NCBI RefSeq assembly: GCF_900115345.1
Contig: NZ_FOWC01000001.1
Location: 1,426,001 to 1,490,000 of the forward strand
Length of the DNA: 64,000 bases
Source: Amycolatopsis rubida
GTDB lineage: Bacteria; Actinomycetota; Actinomycetes; Mycobacteriales; Pseudonocardiaceae
Direction of reading: 5' to 3'
The position numbers and the translations under genes were made by a program. Each line of letters starts with the position of its first letter. The first letter of the stretch is position 1. This document shows, one piece after another, positions 10,764-18,250 of this stretch. The notes beneath the pieces were generated by a model that saw nothing but the letters and a program-made list of their open reading frames with translations, was not told the origin of the DNA and searched no databases.

Positions 10764-11984
10764 TCAGCGGCGAGCCCGGACAGCCGCCGCCAGCGAAGGG
10801 GCCCGCACCGAGCTGCGGCGCAGCGACCACACCAGCCCCAGCGCCGCCAGCGCCAGCCCGCCGAATCCGGCCGCCGCGAAACCCCACGCCGGGCTCGAAT
10901 GGTCGATCGCGAAGCCGACCACCGGGCTCCCCGCGGCCAGCCCGAGCCGGGTCGACGCGTCTTGCAGGCCCATCGCCTCGCCGCGAACGGCGGGCGGCGC
11001 GAGTTCGCTGACCGCCTCCGTGGTGGCGGCGAGCGTCGGGGCGCAGACCAGGTTCGTCGGGATCAGCAGAAGCATCAGCAGCCACCATGGCTGCGTCGCC
11101 AGCCCGACCGGGATCACCAGTAGCGCCAGCAGCAGCATCAACAGCCCCTGCGGCAGCGACTTCCGGACCGCGCCGTGCACGATGCCGCCGATCATCGACG
11201 CCGCGCACATCACCGCGATGACCAGGCCGGTCCAGCCGACGTCACCGTGCGAGCGCAGCGCGGCCAGCGTCGCGACCTCCGTGCCGACCAGGCAGAACAG
11301 CGTTCCGGCGGCGATCAGCAGGGTCGCCAGCAGCCGTCCGGTCAGCCAGGACCGCAGCGGCGGCCGCGCGGTGCCCGCCGGGGCCAGTTCGTCCTCGTTT
11401 CGGATCGGCGGGTTGAGCAGGAAGATCAGCAGCGCGGTGACGCCGAAGATGCTGCCGATGCCGCTCAGCGTCAGCGTCGCCGACAGCGACGAGATCGCCG
11501 CGATCCCGGCCGCCGGGCCGATCATGAACGACGCCTCGACCAGGATCGTGTCCAGCGAGTACGCCGCGCGCCGCTGCCCGGCGGGCACCAGCGCGGCCAG
11601 GATCTGCCGCGCCAGCGAGCCCGCGGGCACCGACAGCACGCCGGCCGGCAGCGCGCACACCACCAGCGCGCCGTAGGAAAGATGCGGGGCCGCGAACCAG
11701 AACGCGGTGGATGACAACCCGCACACCGCGACCACCGGGCGCAGGCCGTACCGGTCGATGGTGCGCCCGATCATCGGCGCGCCGAGCGCCATGCCCAGCG
11801 TGACCGCCGCGCCGACGATGCCGGCCGCGCCGTAGCCGCGGCCGAGCCCGCTGACGACGTACAGCGTCAGCGTCACGCCGGTCATCGTCATGGGCACGCG
11901 TGCGAAGAACATCAGCGCCATCGACGGGCGGACCCCGGGGACGCTCAGGACGCGACGATACGGCTGAAAGGGCACGTACCCCAT
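10764..11984 (-). CDS. MFS efflux-type transporter
   Basis: 406 residues with about 12 membrane segments. The gene encodes MALMFFARVPMTMTGVTLTL at its first helix and a GAPMIGRTIDRYGLRPVVAV loop, the MFS motif A between helices 2 and 3. It resembles the transporter at 34341-35600 in both length and loop. It is likely a drug or metabolite exporter; the substrate is unknown. ATG 11984 is chosen as the start of the membrane part. The open frame reaches 12137, but that extension is Arg/Pro-rich and lacks a ribosome site. Single gene, convergent with the lipoprotein upstream. Confidence 0.8.
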   Translation of the reverse strand: MGYVPFQPYRRVLSVPGVRPSMALMFFARVPMTMTGVTLTLYVVSGLGRGYGAAGIVGAAVTLGMALGAPMIGRTIDRYGLRPVVAVCGLSSTAFWFAAPHLSYGALVVCALPAGVLSVPAGSLARQILAALVPAGQRRAAYSLDTILVEASFMIGPAAGIAAISSLSATLTLSGIGSIFGVTALLIFLLNPPIRNEDELAPAGTARPPLRSWLTGRLLATLLIAAGTLFCLVGTEVATLAALRSHGDVGWTGLVIAVMCAASMIGGIVHGAVRKSLPQGLLMLLLALLVIPVGLATQPWWLLMLLLIPTNLVCAPTLAATTEAVSELAPPAVRGEAMGLQDASTRLGLAAGSPVVGFAIDHSSPAWGFAAAGFGGLALAALGLVWSLRRSSVRAPSLAAAVRARR

Positions 11985-12585
11985 GAGAGCAAAAGCTGGT
12001 ACGAGCGTGCAACTTCTTTTCGTCACACTCGCTGAGCGGTGACCCGGCACCCGTCCGGGTGTCGCGCAGGCGTTCGGCGGACCCGGAAAATGCGAGCGCG
12101 ACCTGGGTGATAACTTCGTCGGCAACGCGAAAAGCATTCTCGCCGCCCATTCGTGAACGGTTTTTCATATTTCCGCGCCGACCGTGGAGTTTTCCGGTCG
12201 AAGCGGCGGAGATTCCCCGGGAAAAGGGGGAGGTGGACCCGAATGCGGGCGGCGGTGCGTGCGTGGGGGACCCCCACGGTCGGACGAGCGAGATCACGCC
12301 TCCCGACAGGGTGATGAAGGTAATCGATCACGAACTACGCCTGTGTGAGTGAGTGCTGCCGCCGTTCGGGCAATCCGGCTACTATGAGTCAGATTCAGGT
12401 CCGCGGCCCGTGATCGTCGGGGGACGCGCAAGCCGCCCACGTTAATCAATTGCGGGCCGGTTCCCGATTCTTGGATTCGGCACGTAAGGGTTAGAAAAAC
12501 TCCCTATCCGGTGATCGGCTGGTGTTGGGCCGACACGGCGGGTATCGATTTACCCGGCAGGTCCCAGAGGCCAGGGAGGTAAAGA
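11985..12585. other. 600-bp spacer, no gene recognised
   Basis: Divergent promoter region for the MFS gene (left) and the secreted protein gene (right). It is somewhat AT-richer (for example 12160-12180 and 12440-12500). Open frames at 12059-12352 (+) and 12023-12331 (-) have Arg/Pro-rich shadow-like products and no ribosome sites. No tRNA, repeat or clear riboswitch was seen. Confidence 0.5.
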
Positions 12586-13143
12586 ATGAAAGGCAAGATC
12601 GGGCGGATCATCGCTGTGGTCGCCGCGGGCAGTTTGCTGGCCGTCGGCACCTCGGGGATGGCCTCCGCGAGCCCGGCGGGCGGCAAGGGGTCCTCGGCTA
12701 CCCAAGCCGTCGCCGCGCAGGTACTGCAGATGCGGGACGATCTGACCAAGGTGGCGTACGCGGGCGACGTCGCCAAGACGAGGGCGGATCTCACCCGGCT
12801 CAGCCCGGTGCTCGCCGACCTCGCGGCGGGCAAGCGCTACCAGGTCCAATCCGAAACCCAGCAGCTCTCGTCGGCGGCGAAGGTCCGCGCGGACGAGTCC
12901 AACCGGCTGCTGGCCGACCCGGCCGCGACGCCGCGGCAGATCCCGCCGCTGCCGATCCCGCCGCTGCCGGACCTGCCCGGACCGCTGAAGGCGGTGAGCG
13001 ACCTGGTCAAGGGCCTGCTCGCCGCGGTCACCAGCCTGCTGGCCGGTCTGCTCGGCGGAGTGCCGGTGCCGCCGCTTCCGGTGCCGACGCCGCCGCTGCC
13101 GGCCCCGCCGGTGCCCGCCCCGGTGCCAGTGCCCGCGACCTGA
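12586..13143 (+). CDS. secreted proline-rich protein
   Basis: 185 residues. A classical signal peptide (MKGKIGRIIAVVAAGSLLAV, cleavage after MASASP or nearby) leads to an Ala-rich helical region (about 35-110), then a Pro/Leu-rich section with PPLPIPPLPDLPGP, a hydrophobic helix (LVKGLLAAVTSLLAGLLGGV, about 142-161), and an extended Pro/Val tail (VPTPPLPAPPVPAPVPVPAT). This looks like an exported, wall- or surface-associated protein; no enzyme domain. GGGAGG six bases before ATG 12586 supports the start. Preceded by a 600-bp spacer and followed by a hairpin. Function unknown. Confidence 0.75.
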   Translation: MKGKIGRIIAVVAAGSLLAVGTSGMASASPAGGKGSSATQAVAAQVLQMRDDLTKVAYAGDVAKTRADLTRLSPVLADLAAGKRYQVQSETQQLSSAAKVRADESNRLLADPAATPRQIPPLPIPPLPDLPGPLKAVSDLVKGLLAAVTSLLAGLLGGVPVPPLPVPTPPLPAPPVPAPVPVPAT

Positions 13144-13170
13144 ACGGCCTGAGCGGGAGGGGAAAGGCCC

Positions 13171-13202
13171 GGAGCCTGGTGCGGTTCGCCGCGCCAGGCT
13201 CC
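13171..13202 (+). terminator. hairpin after the proline-rich protein gene
   Basis: GGAGCCTGG and CCAGGCTCC around a 14-nt loop, 28 bases after the stop. Confidence 0.55.
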
Positions 13203-13216
13203 GTTCCATGTCCGGA

Positions 13217-13262
13217 CTCGTGAGTGCGCATGCCGGTTCTCACCGGCAACGCCACTCACGAG
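13217..13262. repeat. palindrome family A, copy 1
   Basis: Arms CTCGTGAGTGCGCATGCCGG and CCGGCAACGCCACTCACGAG. The TGA stop of the minus-strand hydrolase (13256-13258) is part of the right arm. Related copies lie at 25321 and 27769. Confidence 0.75.
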
Positions 13263-14308
13263 CGGTTGGCGAGCCCCACTCGCAGCGCACCGGCCATTTC
13301 CGCGATCGCCTCGCGGAACCGCGTCCCGACCCCGGCGAAGTTGAGGAAGCCGTGGATCAGGTCGGCCTGCCTGCTGACCGCCACCGAAACGCCCGCCGCC
13401 CGCAGTTTTTCCGCGTACGCCTCGCCTTCGTCGCGCAGCGGGTCGAAGCCCGCAGTGACGATGTAGGCAGGTGGGAGTCCACTGTGGTCAGACGCGAGCA
13501 GTGGCGACATCCGCGGGTCGGCCTTGTCGACGCCCTCAGGCGCGTAATGCCCCTCAAACCACACCATCGCCTCGTCGGTGAGGAAGAGGTCTTCGCCGAA
13601 CAGTTCGCGAGACCGGCGTCGCGTGGTGAAGTCGACCGCCGGGTAGATCAACAGCTGGAACGCGGGTGCTGGGCCTCCGCGCCGCGTCGCCTCCAGTGCG
13701 ACGACGGCGGACAGGTTGCCGCCCGCGCTGTCGCCGCCCACTGCGATCCGGTCCGGGTCCGCGCCGAGGTCGGCCGCTTTGGCGTGCGCGTAGTCGAACG
13801 CGGCCAGCGCGTCGTCCACCGGTCCGGGGAACGGGCTTTCCGGCGCGAGCCGGTACTCCACCGACAGCACCCGGACCCCGGCGTGCTTCGCGAGGTAGCG
13901 CGCGGCGTTGTCGTGCGTGGCCCGGCTGCCGATGACCCATCCGCCGCCGTGGAAGAACACCAGCAGCGGAGACGGTTCCGGCAGGCCCGCCGGGGTGTAC
14001 AGGGTGGCGTCGAGGGACGCCTCACCGGAGGGGACGGCGACGTCGCGGGTCGTGACGGGCTCGATCCGCTTGCCGTTCACCAGGTGCTGACCCGCCTCCA
14101 GCAGGACGCGGGACTGTTCGACCGACCCGTTGACCAGCGCCGCGCCGGAGAGCTTCTGCAGCCGAAGCAGCAGCTGGGCGTCGAGGGCGAGTTCCTGGCC
14201 GTCCAGCCGCAGCGGCTTCCCGGCAATCAGCCTGCGCACCGGCCGGGGCAGCCAGAACACCAACTGCGCGGCGGCAGCCTGGGCGCGGATCTGCAGCGGA
14301 ATGGCCAT
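13256..14308 (-). CDS. alpha/beta hydrolase, hormone-sensitive-lipase type
   Basis: 350-residue esterase/lipase of the HSL (family IV) type. Seen: oxyanion motif FFHGGGWVIGS, nucleophile elbow VGGDSAGGNLS, acid region TAGFDPLRDEGEAYAEKL and base ADLIHGFLNFAG. Such enzymes hydrolyse short-chain carboxylic esters in the cytosol. An N-terminal cap region of about 100 residues (LQIRAQAAAAQLVFWLPRPV) is amphipathic. ATG 14308 with AGGAGG four bases upstream decides the start; the much longer open frame to 15058 is antisense to other genes. Divergent from an FMN reductase, with an operator-like palindrome in the 129-bp gap. Confidence 0.9.
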   Translation of the reverse strand: MAIPLQIRAQAAAAQLVFWLPRPVRRLIAGKPLRLDGQELALDAQLLLRLQKLSGAALVNGSVEQSRVLLEAGQHLVNGKRIEPVTTRDVAVPSGEASLDATLYTPAGLPEPSPLLVFFHGGGWVIGSRATHDNAARYLAKHAGVRVLSVEYRLAPESPFPGPVDDALAAFDYAHAKAADLGADPDRIAVGGDSAGGNLSAVVALEATRRGGPAPAFQLLIYPAVDFTTRRRSRELFGEDLFLTDEAMVWFEGHYAPEGVDKADPRMSPLLASDHSGLPPAYIVTAGFDPLRDEGEAYAEKLRAAGVSVAVSRQADLIHGFLNFAGVGTRFREAIAEMAGALRVGLANRS

Positions 14309-14340
14309 CGTTCCTCCTCGAACGCCGGATGAGCCGAGGT

Positions 14341-14352
14341 TACTTGCCAGTA
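14341..14352. promoter_or_regulatory. operator-like palindrome TACT-TGCC-AGTA
   Basis: TACTTGCCAGTA has perfect 4-bp arms and lies 33-44 bases upstream of the hydrolase start. It resembles TetR-family half-sites, but no TetR gene is adjacent. Confidence 0.3.
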
Positions 14353-14404
14353 GGTACGTTGGTCCAGTCGGTGTGTGACCCAGGCCTCCGTCCCAAAGTC
14401 TGGT

Positions 14405-14431
14405 CCTCCAGTTAAGTGGAGGGGTTAGCCT
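14405..14431 (+). promoter_or_regulatory. promoter of the FMN reductase with an embedded inverted repeat
   Basis: The -10 box TAGCCT (14426-14431) is 6 nt before GTG 14438. Directly upstream, CCTCCA and TGGAGG (14405-14422) form an inverted repeat around GTTAAG. It would lie over the promoter spacer, where a repressor could block RNA polymerase. Confidence 0.4.
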
Positions 14432-14437
14432 CGACCG

Positions 14438-15010
14438 GTGACTTCCGCGAAAACGGTCAAGGTGCTGGGCATAGGCGGCTCGCTGCGAGAGAGCTCGCAA
14501 TCCGAGCGCGCGTTGCGCATCGCGCTCGCCGCCGCCGGGGAACGCGGCGTCGTGACCGAGCTGATCCCGGGCCCCGAGCTGGTCCTGCCGTTCTACGACA
14601 CCGCGATTCCGGAGCGGGACGAACGCGCGCGGAAGCTCATCGAGGGCGTGCGCCGGGCCGACGGGCTCATCGTCGTCTCGCCCGGTTACCACGGCGGGCT
14701 GTCCGGGCTGGTCAAGAACGCCCTGGACTACATCGAAGACCTTCGCGAAGACACCCGCCCCTACCTCGACGGCCGCGCGGTGGGCCTCGCCGCCGTCGCA
14801 TACGGCTGGCAGGCCGCGGTCACCACGCTCGAACAACTCCGCACGATCACGCACGCTCTGCGCGGCTGGTCCACTCCGTTGGGTGGTTCGATCAACTCCG
14901 CCGAGACGAAATTCGACGAGGGCGGCGGCGCGTCCGACGAGAAGAGCGTCCGCACGTTGCGGCTGATCGGAGAGCAGGTCGCGGAGCACGCGTTGCTTCG
15001 CGCTCACTGA
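14438..15010 (+). CDS. NADPH-dependent FMN reductase family protein
   Basis: 190-residue flavodoxin-fold reductase. The FMN phosphate loop GIGGSLRESSQSERALRIAL is at about 11-30, and SPGYHGGLSGLVKNALDYIE (about 88-107) is the flavin-binding and dimer motif of this family. Members reduce FMN, quinones or azo compounds with NAD(P)H. Start GTG 14438 is supported by a TANNNT box 6 nt upstream rather than by a ribosome site (the GGAGG at 14418 is too distant). Divergent from the esterase gene. Substrate unknown. Confidence 0.85.
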   Translation: MTSAKTVKVLGIGGSLRESSQSERALRIALAAAGERGVVTELIPGPELVLPFYDTAIPERDERARKLIEGVRRADGLIVVSPGYHGGLSGLVKNALDYIEDLREDTRPYLDGRAVGLAAVAYGWQAAVTTLEQLRTITHALRGWSTPLGGSINSAETKFDEGGGASDEKSVRTLRLIGEQVAEHALLRAH

Positions 15011-15144
15011 GGTTTCGCCTCCTCGAATCCCGGTTATTCCCGGGGTGATGACTGCCATGCCGGGGCACGGTTCCGCGGATGCGGGGCGTTGAACTCATCA
15101 GAGACGCTGCCTCCGGAGGCGTCCCCGATGAGGAGGTAACACGC

Positions 15145-15567
15145 ATGGCCGAGCCGATCTACACCGCCGTCGCGACCGCGCGAGGAGAAGGCCGCAACGG
15201 CGACGTGACGTCCTCGGACGGCGTGCTGGACGAGTCGCTGGCGATCCCCAAGGAGATGGGCGGTCCCGGCGGCGACAAAACCAACCCGGAGCAGCTGTTC
15301 GCCGCGGGGTACTCCGCGTGTTTCCTGAGCGCGTTGCAAGCCGTGGCCCGGCAGGCGAAGGTCCCGCTGCCCGCCGCGACGGTGACCGGTTCGGTCAGCG
15401 TGTTCAAGAAGGACGTCGGGTTCCAGCTCGGCGTGCGGCTCGACGTGTCGCTGCCCGGTTTGGCGAAGGCCGACGCCGACCAGCTGGTCGAGCAGGCGCA
15501 CCAGGTCTGCCCGTACTCCAACGCGACCCGCGGCAACATCGAGGTGGAGCTGACCACCACTGTCTGA
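15145..15567 (+). CDS. ohr: organic hydroperoxide resistance protein
   Basis: 140-residue Ohr of the OsmC superfamily, a thiol peroxidase that reduces organic hydroperoxides using lipoylated partners. The two reactive cysteines are in AAGYSACFLSAL (about 60) and VCPYSNATRGNI (about 124), as in the Ohr subgroup. AGGAGGT eight bases before ATG 15145 sets the start; the open frame to 15079 is an artefact. It is followed after 25 bp by dps with a shared terminator, so the two form an oxidative-stress operon. No ohrR repressor gene is adjacent. Confidence 0.93.
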   Translation: MAEPIYTAVATARGEGRNGDVTSSDGVLDESLAIPKEMGGPGGDKTNPEQLFAAGYSACFLSALQAVARQAKVPLPAATVTGSVSVFKKDVGFQLGVRLDVSLPGLAKADADQLVEQAHQVCPYSNATRGNIEVELTTTV

Positions 15568-15592
15568 CCAAGAGCGAGGAGGGACACCCGAG

Positions 15593-16069
15593 ATGACCAC
15601 TTCCCCCATCAAGAGCCCGCTTTCCGACTCCGACAAGGAGATCACCGGCAACGCGCTGCAGGCGACGCTTGCCGACCTGGTCGACCTCTCGCTGATCGCG
15701 AAGCAGGCGCACTGGAACGTGGTGGGCCAGAACTTCCGCAGCGCGCACCTGCAGCTCGACGAGCTGGTGTCGACCGCGCGGCAGTACGTCGACGAGGTGG
15801 CCGAGCGCGCCGCCGCGATCGGGGTTTCGCCCAACGGCAAGGCGAAGACCGTCGTGGCGACCTCCGGCGTACCGGAGTACCCGGACAACTGGCAGTCCGT
15901 CGAATCGACCGTCGCCGCGATCGTCGACACTCTCGCGGCGCTGATCGAACGGCTCCGCAAGCGCATCGACGAGACCGACAAGAGCGACCTCGTGACGCAG
16001 GATCTGCTCATCGAGATCACCCGCGCGCTGGAAGAGGCGCACTGGATGTGGCAGGCGCAGCAGGCCTGA
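15593..16069 (+). CDS. dps: Dps-family DNA-protecting ferritin
   Basis: 158-residue Dps, a 12-mer that oxidises and stores iron and shields DNA. Seen: LSLIAKQAHWNVVGQNF (about 34-50), with the His and downstream Asp/Glu of the inter-subunit ferroxidase site (LHLQLDELV-type segment HLQLDELVSTARQY), and a C-terminal helix with EEAHWMWQAQQA. It has no long lysine-rich tail, so direct DNA binding is uncertain. GGAGGG lies 10 bases upstream. Second gene of the ohr-dps pair; removing iron and peroxide together fits one stress response. Confidence 0.93.
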   Translation: MTTSPIKSPLSDSDKEITGNALQATLADLVDLSLIAKQAHWNVVGQNFRSAHLQLDELVSTARQYVDEVAERAAAIGVSPNGKAKTVVATSGVPEYPDNWQSVESTVAAIVDTLAALIERLRKRIDETDKSDLVTQDLLIEITRALEEAHWMWQAQQA

Positions 16070-16083
16070 CCCGCGTCGCCTGA

Positions 16084-16120
16084 GGAAAAGCCGTCCGCCC
16101 TTGTCGCGGACGGCTTTTCC
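16084..16120 (+). terminator. strong intrinsic terminator of ohr-dps
   Basis: GGAAAAGCCGTCCGC and GCGGACGGCTTTTCC pair perfectly over 15 bp around a 7-nt loop, ending in TTTT within the stem base. Confidence 0.9.
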
Positions 16121-16151
16121 GTATCCGGTGGTCGTCGCGGGCACCCGGCAG

Positions 16152-16157
16152 TAGGTT
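16152..16157 (+). promoter_or_regulatory. -10 box TAGGTT of gad
   Basis: Seven nt before ATG 16165, no ribosome site; probable leaderless transcript. Confidence 0.4.
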
Positions 16158-16164
16158 CGCTGAC

Positions 16165-17556
16165 ATGGTGCTTCATCAGGGGAAACAAGATCGGGCAGAC
16201 CGGAAGACCGGCACGAATCCGTTGTACGCCGGAAGCAATCCGGCACTCGCCGCGGACTTCACGATGCCGCGCGACCGGCTGCGGGACGATTCGCTGCCGC
16301 CGGACACGGCGCTGCAGCTGGTGCGCGACGAGCTGATGCTCGACGGCAACGCGCGGCTCAACCTCGCCACGTTCGTCACGACGTGGATGGAGCCGCAGGC
16401 GCGCGAGCTGATGGCCGAATGCGTCGACAAGAACATGATCGACAAGGACGAGTACCCGCAGACCGCGGAACTTGAGCGGCGCTGCGTCAACATCCTCGCC
16501 GATCTGTGGCACGCGCCCGACCCCACCGACATCATGGGCTGCTCGACCACCGGATCGTCCGAGGCCTGCATGCTCGCCGGGATGGCGTTGAAGCGGCGCT
16601 GGTCGAAGCTGGGCCGCACCGGGAAGCCGAACCTGGTGATGGGCATCAATGTCCAGGTGTGCTGGGAAAAGTTCTGCGAGTACTGGGAAGTCGAGCCGCG
16701 GCTGGTGCCGATGGAGGGCGACCGGTACCACCTGTCCGCCGAAGAAGCGGTGAAGCTCTGCGACGAGAACACCATCGGCGTCGTCGCGATCCTCGGCTCG
16801 ACCTTCGACGGCAGCTACGAGCCGGTCGCCGAGGTCGCGGCCGCCCTCGACGCCCTGCATGAGCGAACCGGCTGGGACATTCCGGTGCACGTCGACGGCG
16901 CGTCCGGCGCGATGATCGCCCCGTTCCTCGACGAGGACCTGGAGTGGGACTTCCGGCTGCCGCGCGTCGCGTCGATCAACACCTCCGGGCACAAGTACGG
17001 CCTCGTGTACCCCGGTGTCGGCTGGGTGGTGTGGCGCGACAAGGCGGCGCTGCCCGAGGAACTGGTGTTCAACGTCAATTACCTGGGCGGCGACATGCCG
17101 ACCTTCGCGCTCAACTTCTCCCGCCCCGGCTCGGAAGTCGCCGCGCAGTACTACACGTTCGTCCGGCTGGGCCGCGAAGGTTTCCGCGCGGTACAACAGG
17201 CTTCCCGTGACGTGGCGACGTATCTGGCCGGCGAGATCTCCAAGCTGGAGCCATTCGAACTGCTCACCCGCGGCGACCAGCTGCCGGTATTCGCCTTCAC
17301 CACCCGCTCGGACGTCACCGCGTTCGACGTCTTCGACGTTTCCCGCCGTCTCCGTGAACGCGGCTGGCTCGTGCCCGCGTACACGTTCCCGGACAACCGC
17401 ACCGACCTGGCGGTACTGCGCGTCGTCATCCGCAACGGCTTCACGCACGACCTCGCTGACCTGCTGCTCGGCGACCTGAAGCGGATACTTCCGGAACTGG
17501 ACCGCCAGCCGTCCCCGCAGCACGACCCAGCCACGTCGACCGGTTTCCACCACTAG
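16165..17556 (+). CDS. gad: glutamate decarboxylase
   Basis: 463-residue PLP enzyme converting glutamate to GABA and CO2 while consuming a proton, used in acid resistance and GABA metabolism. Seen: N-terminal NPLYAGSNPALAADFTMPRD, MGCSTTGSSEACMLAGMALK (cofactor phosphate region), HVDGASGAMIAPF with the Asp that holds the pyridine nitrogen, and the PLP lysine (about 277) in INTSGHKYGLVYPGVGW. It ends FHH. In E. coli GadB a penultimate His near the C-terminus closes the active site at neutral pH, so the terminal His pair may act similarly; that is inference. Length is typical. No antiporter gene is adjacent. Confidence 0.95.
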   Translation: MVLHQGKQDRADRKTGTNPLYAGSNPALAADFTMPRDRLRDDSLPPDTALQLVRDELMLDGNARLNLATFVTTWMEPQARELMAECVDKNMIDKDEYPQTAELERRCVNILADLWHAPDPTDIMGCSTTGSSEACMLAGMALKRRWSKLGRTGKPNLVMGINVQVCWEKFCEYWEVEPRLVPMEGDRYHLSAEEAVKLCDENTIGVVAILGSTFDGSYEPVAEVAAALDALHERTGWDIPVHVDGASGAMIAPFLDEDLEWDFRLPRVASINTSGHKYGLVYPGVGWVVWRDKAALPEELVFNVNYLGGDMPTFALNFSRPGSEVAAQYYTFVRLGREGFRAVQQASRDVATYLAGEISKLEPFELLTRGDQLPVFAFTTRSDVTAFDVFDVSRRLRERGWLVPAYTFPDNRTDLAVLRVVIRNGFTHDLADLLLGDLKRILPELDRQPSPQHDPATSTGFHH

Positions 17557-17571
17557 CCCGCTACTAACGAG

Positions 17572-17577
17572 TAACCT
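17572..17577 (+). promoter_or_regulatory. -10 box TAACCT of the TIGR03085-type gene
   Basis: Seven nt before ATG 17585; 16 bases after the gad stop, so the gene can be expressed independently of gad. Confidence 0.4.
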
Positions 17578-17584
17578 GGCCGGT

Positions 17585-18211
17585 ATGGGCCTTGCCAAGG
17601 ATGAACGCCAAGCGCTGAGCGACCTCTTCGAGCAGCTCGGCCCGGACGCCCCGACCCTGTGCGAGGGCTGGCAGACGCGGGATCTGGCCGCGCACCTGGT
17701 CGTCCGGGAGCACCGGCCGGACGCAATGCCCGGAATCGTGGTGCCCGCACTGGCCGGTCACACCCGGAAAGTGCAGGACGGCGTCGCCGCGCGCCCGTGG
17801 GACGACCTGGTCGCCCAGGTCCGCCGCGGCCCGTCCCGGTTCTGGCCGACGTCCATCGGCCCGGTGGACGAGGCGACGAACGGTGCCGAGTTCCTGGTAC
17901 ACCACGAGGATGTCCGGCGGGCACAACCCGATTGGACCCCACGCGAGGCTGATCCTTCGCGAGACGGTGCGGCGTGGCGGTTGGCTACGCGGACGGCGAA
18001 GCTGAACCTGCGCAAGTCCCCGGTCGGAGTGGTACTGCGGACCCCGGACGGCCAGTCGGCTTCGGTGAAGCCGGGTGCTCCGGTGGTCACGGTGGTGGGC
18101 GAGCCGGTGGAACTGCTGCTGTTCGTCTTCGGGCGAGACGCGGTGCAGGTGACTTATGAGGGTGACGATGCCGCGGTGGCGCAGTTGACGGGCGCTAAGC
18201 GCGGGCTGTGA
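17585..18211 (+). CDS. TIGR03085-type metal-binding (DinB-like) protein
   Basis: 208 residues of the DinB / maleylpyruvate-isomerase-like superfamily. Seen: CEGWQTRDLAAHLVVREHRP (about 25-44), with the His that begins the metal triad, and NGAEFLVHHEDVRRAQPDW (about 98-116), carrying the paired His. In the superfamily these His bind a divalent metal and some members are mycothiol-dependent transferases, so a thiol-transferase role is possible but unproven. The C-terminal third (VVLRTPDGQSASVKPG) is a small beta domain typical of the subfamily. Convergent with the S9 peptidase gene. Confidence 0.8.
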   Translation: MGLAKDERQALSDLFEQLGPDAPTLCEGWQTRDLAAHLVVREHRPDAMPGIVVPALAGHTRKVQDGVAARPWDDLVAQVRRGPSRFWPTSIGPVDEATNGAEFLVHHEDVRRAQPDWTPREADPSRDGAAWRLATRTAKLNLRKSPVGVVLRTPDGQSASVKPGAPVVTVVGEPVELLLFVFGRDAVQVTYEGDDAAVAQLTGAKRGL

Positions 18212-18250
18212 TCCGGGCCGCCCAGGAGACCCCCCGGGCGGCCCGAACCC

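Noticed and set aside
12059..12352. 97-residue ORF in the 600-bp spacer
   Set aside because: Mixed basic/proline product, no ribosome site, overlaps an opposite-strand ORF of similar quality.
15034..17598. 854-codon open frame on the minus strand
   Set aside because: Antisense to ohr, dps and gad; Arg/Val/Asp-rich product without domains. High GC creates long non-coding frames.
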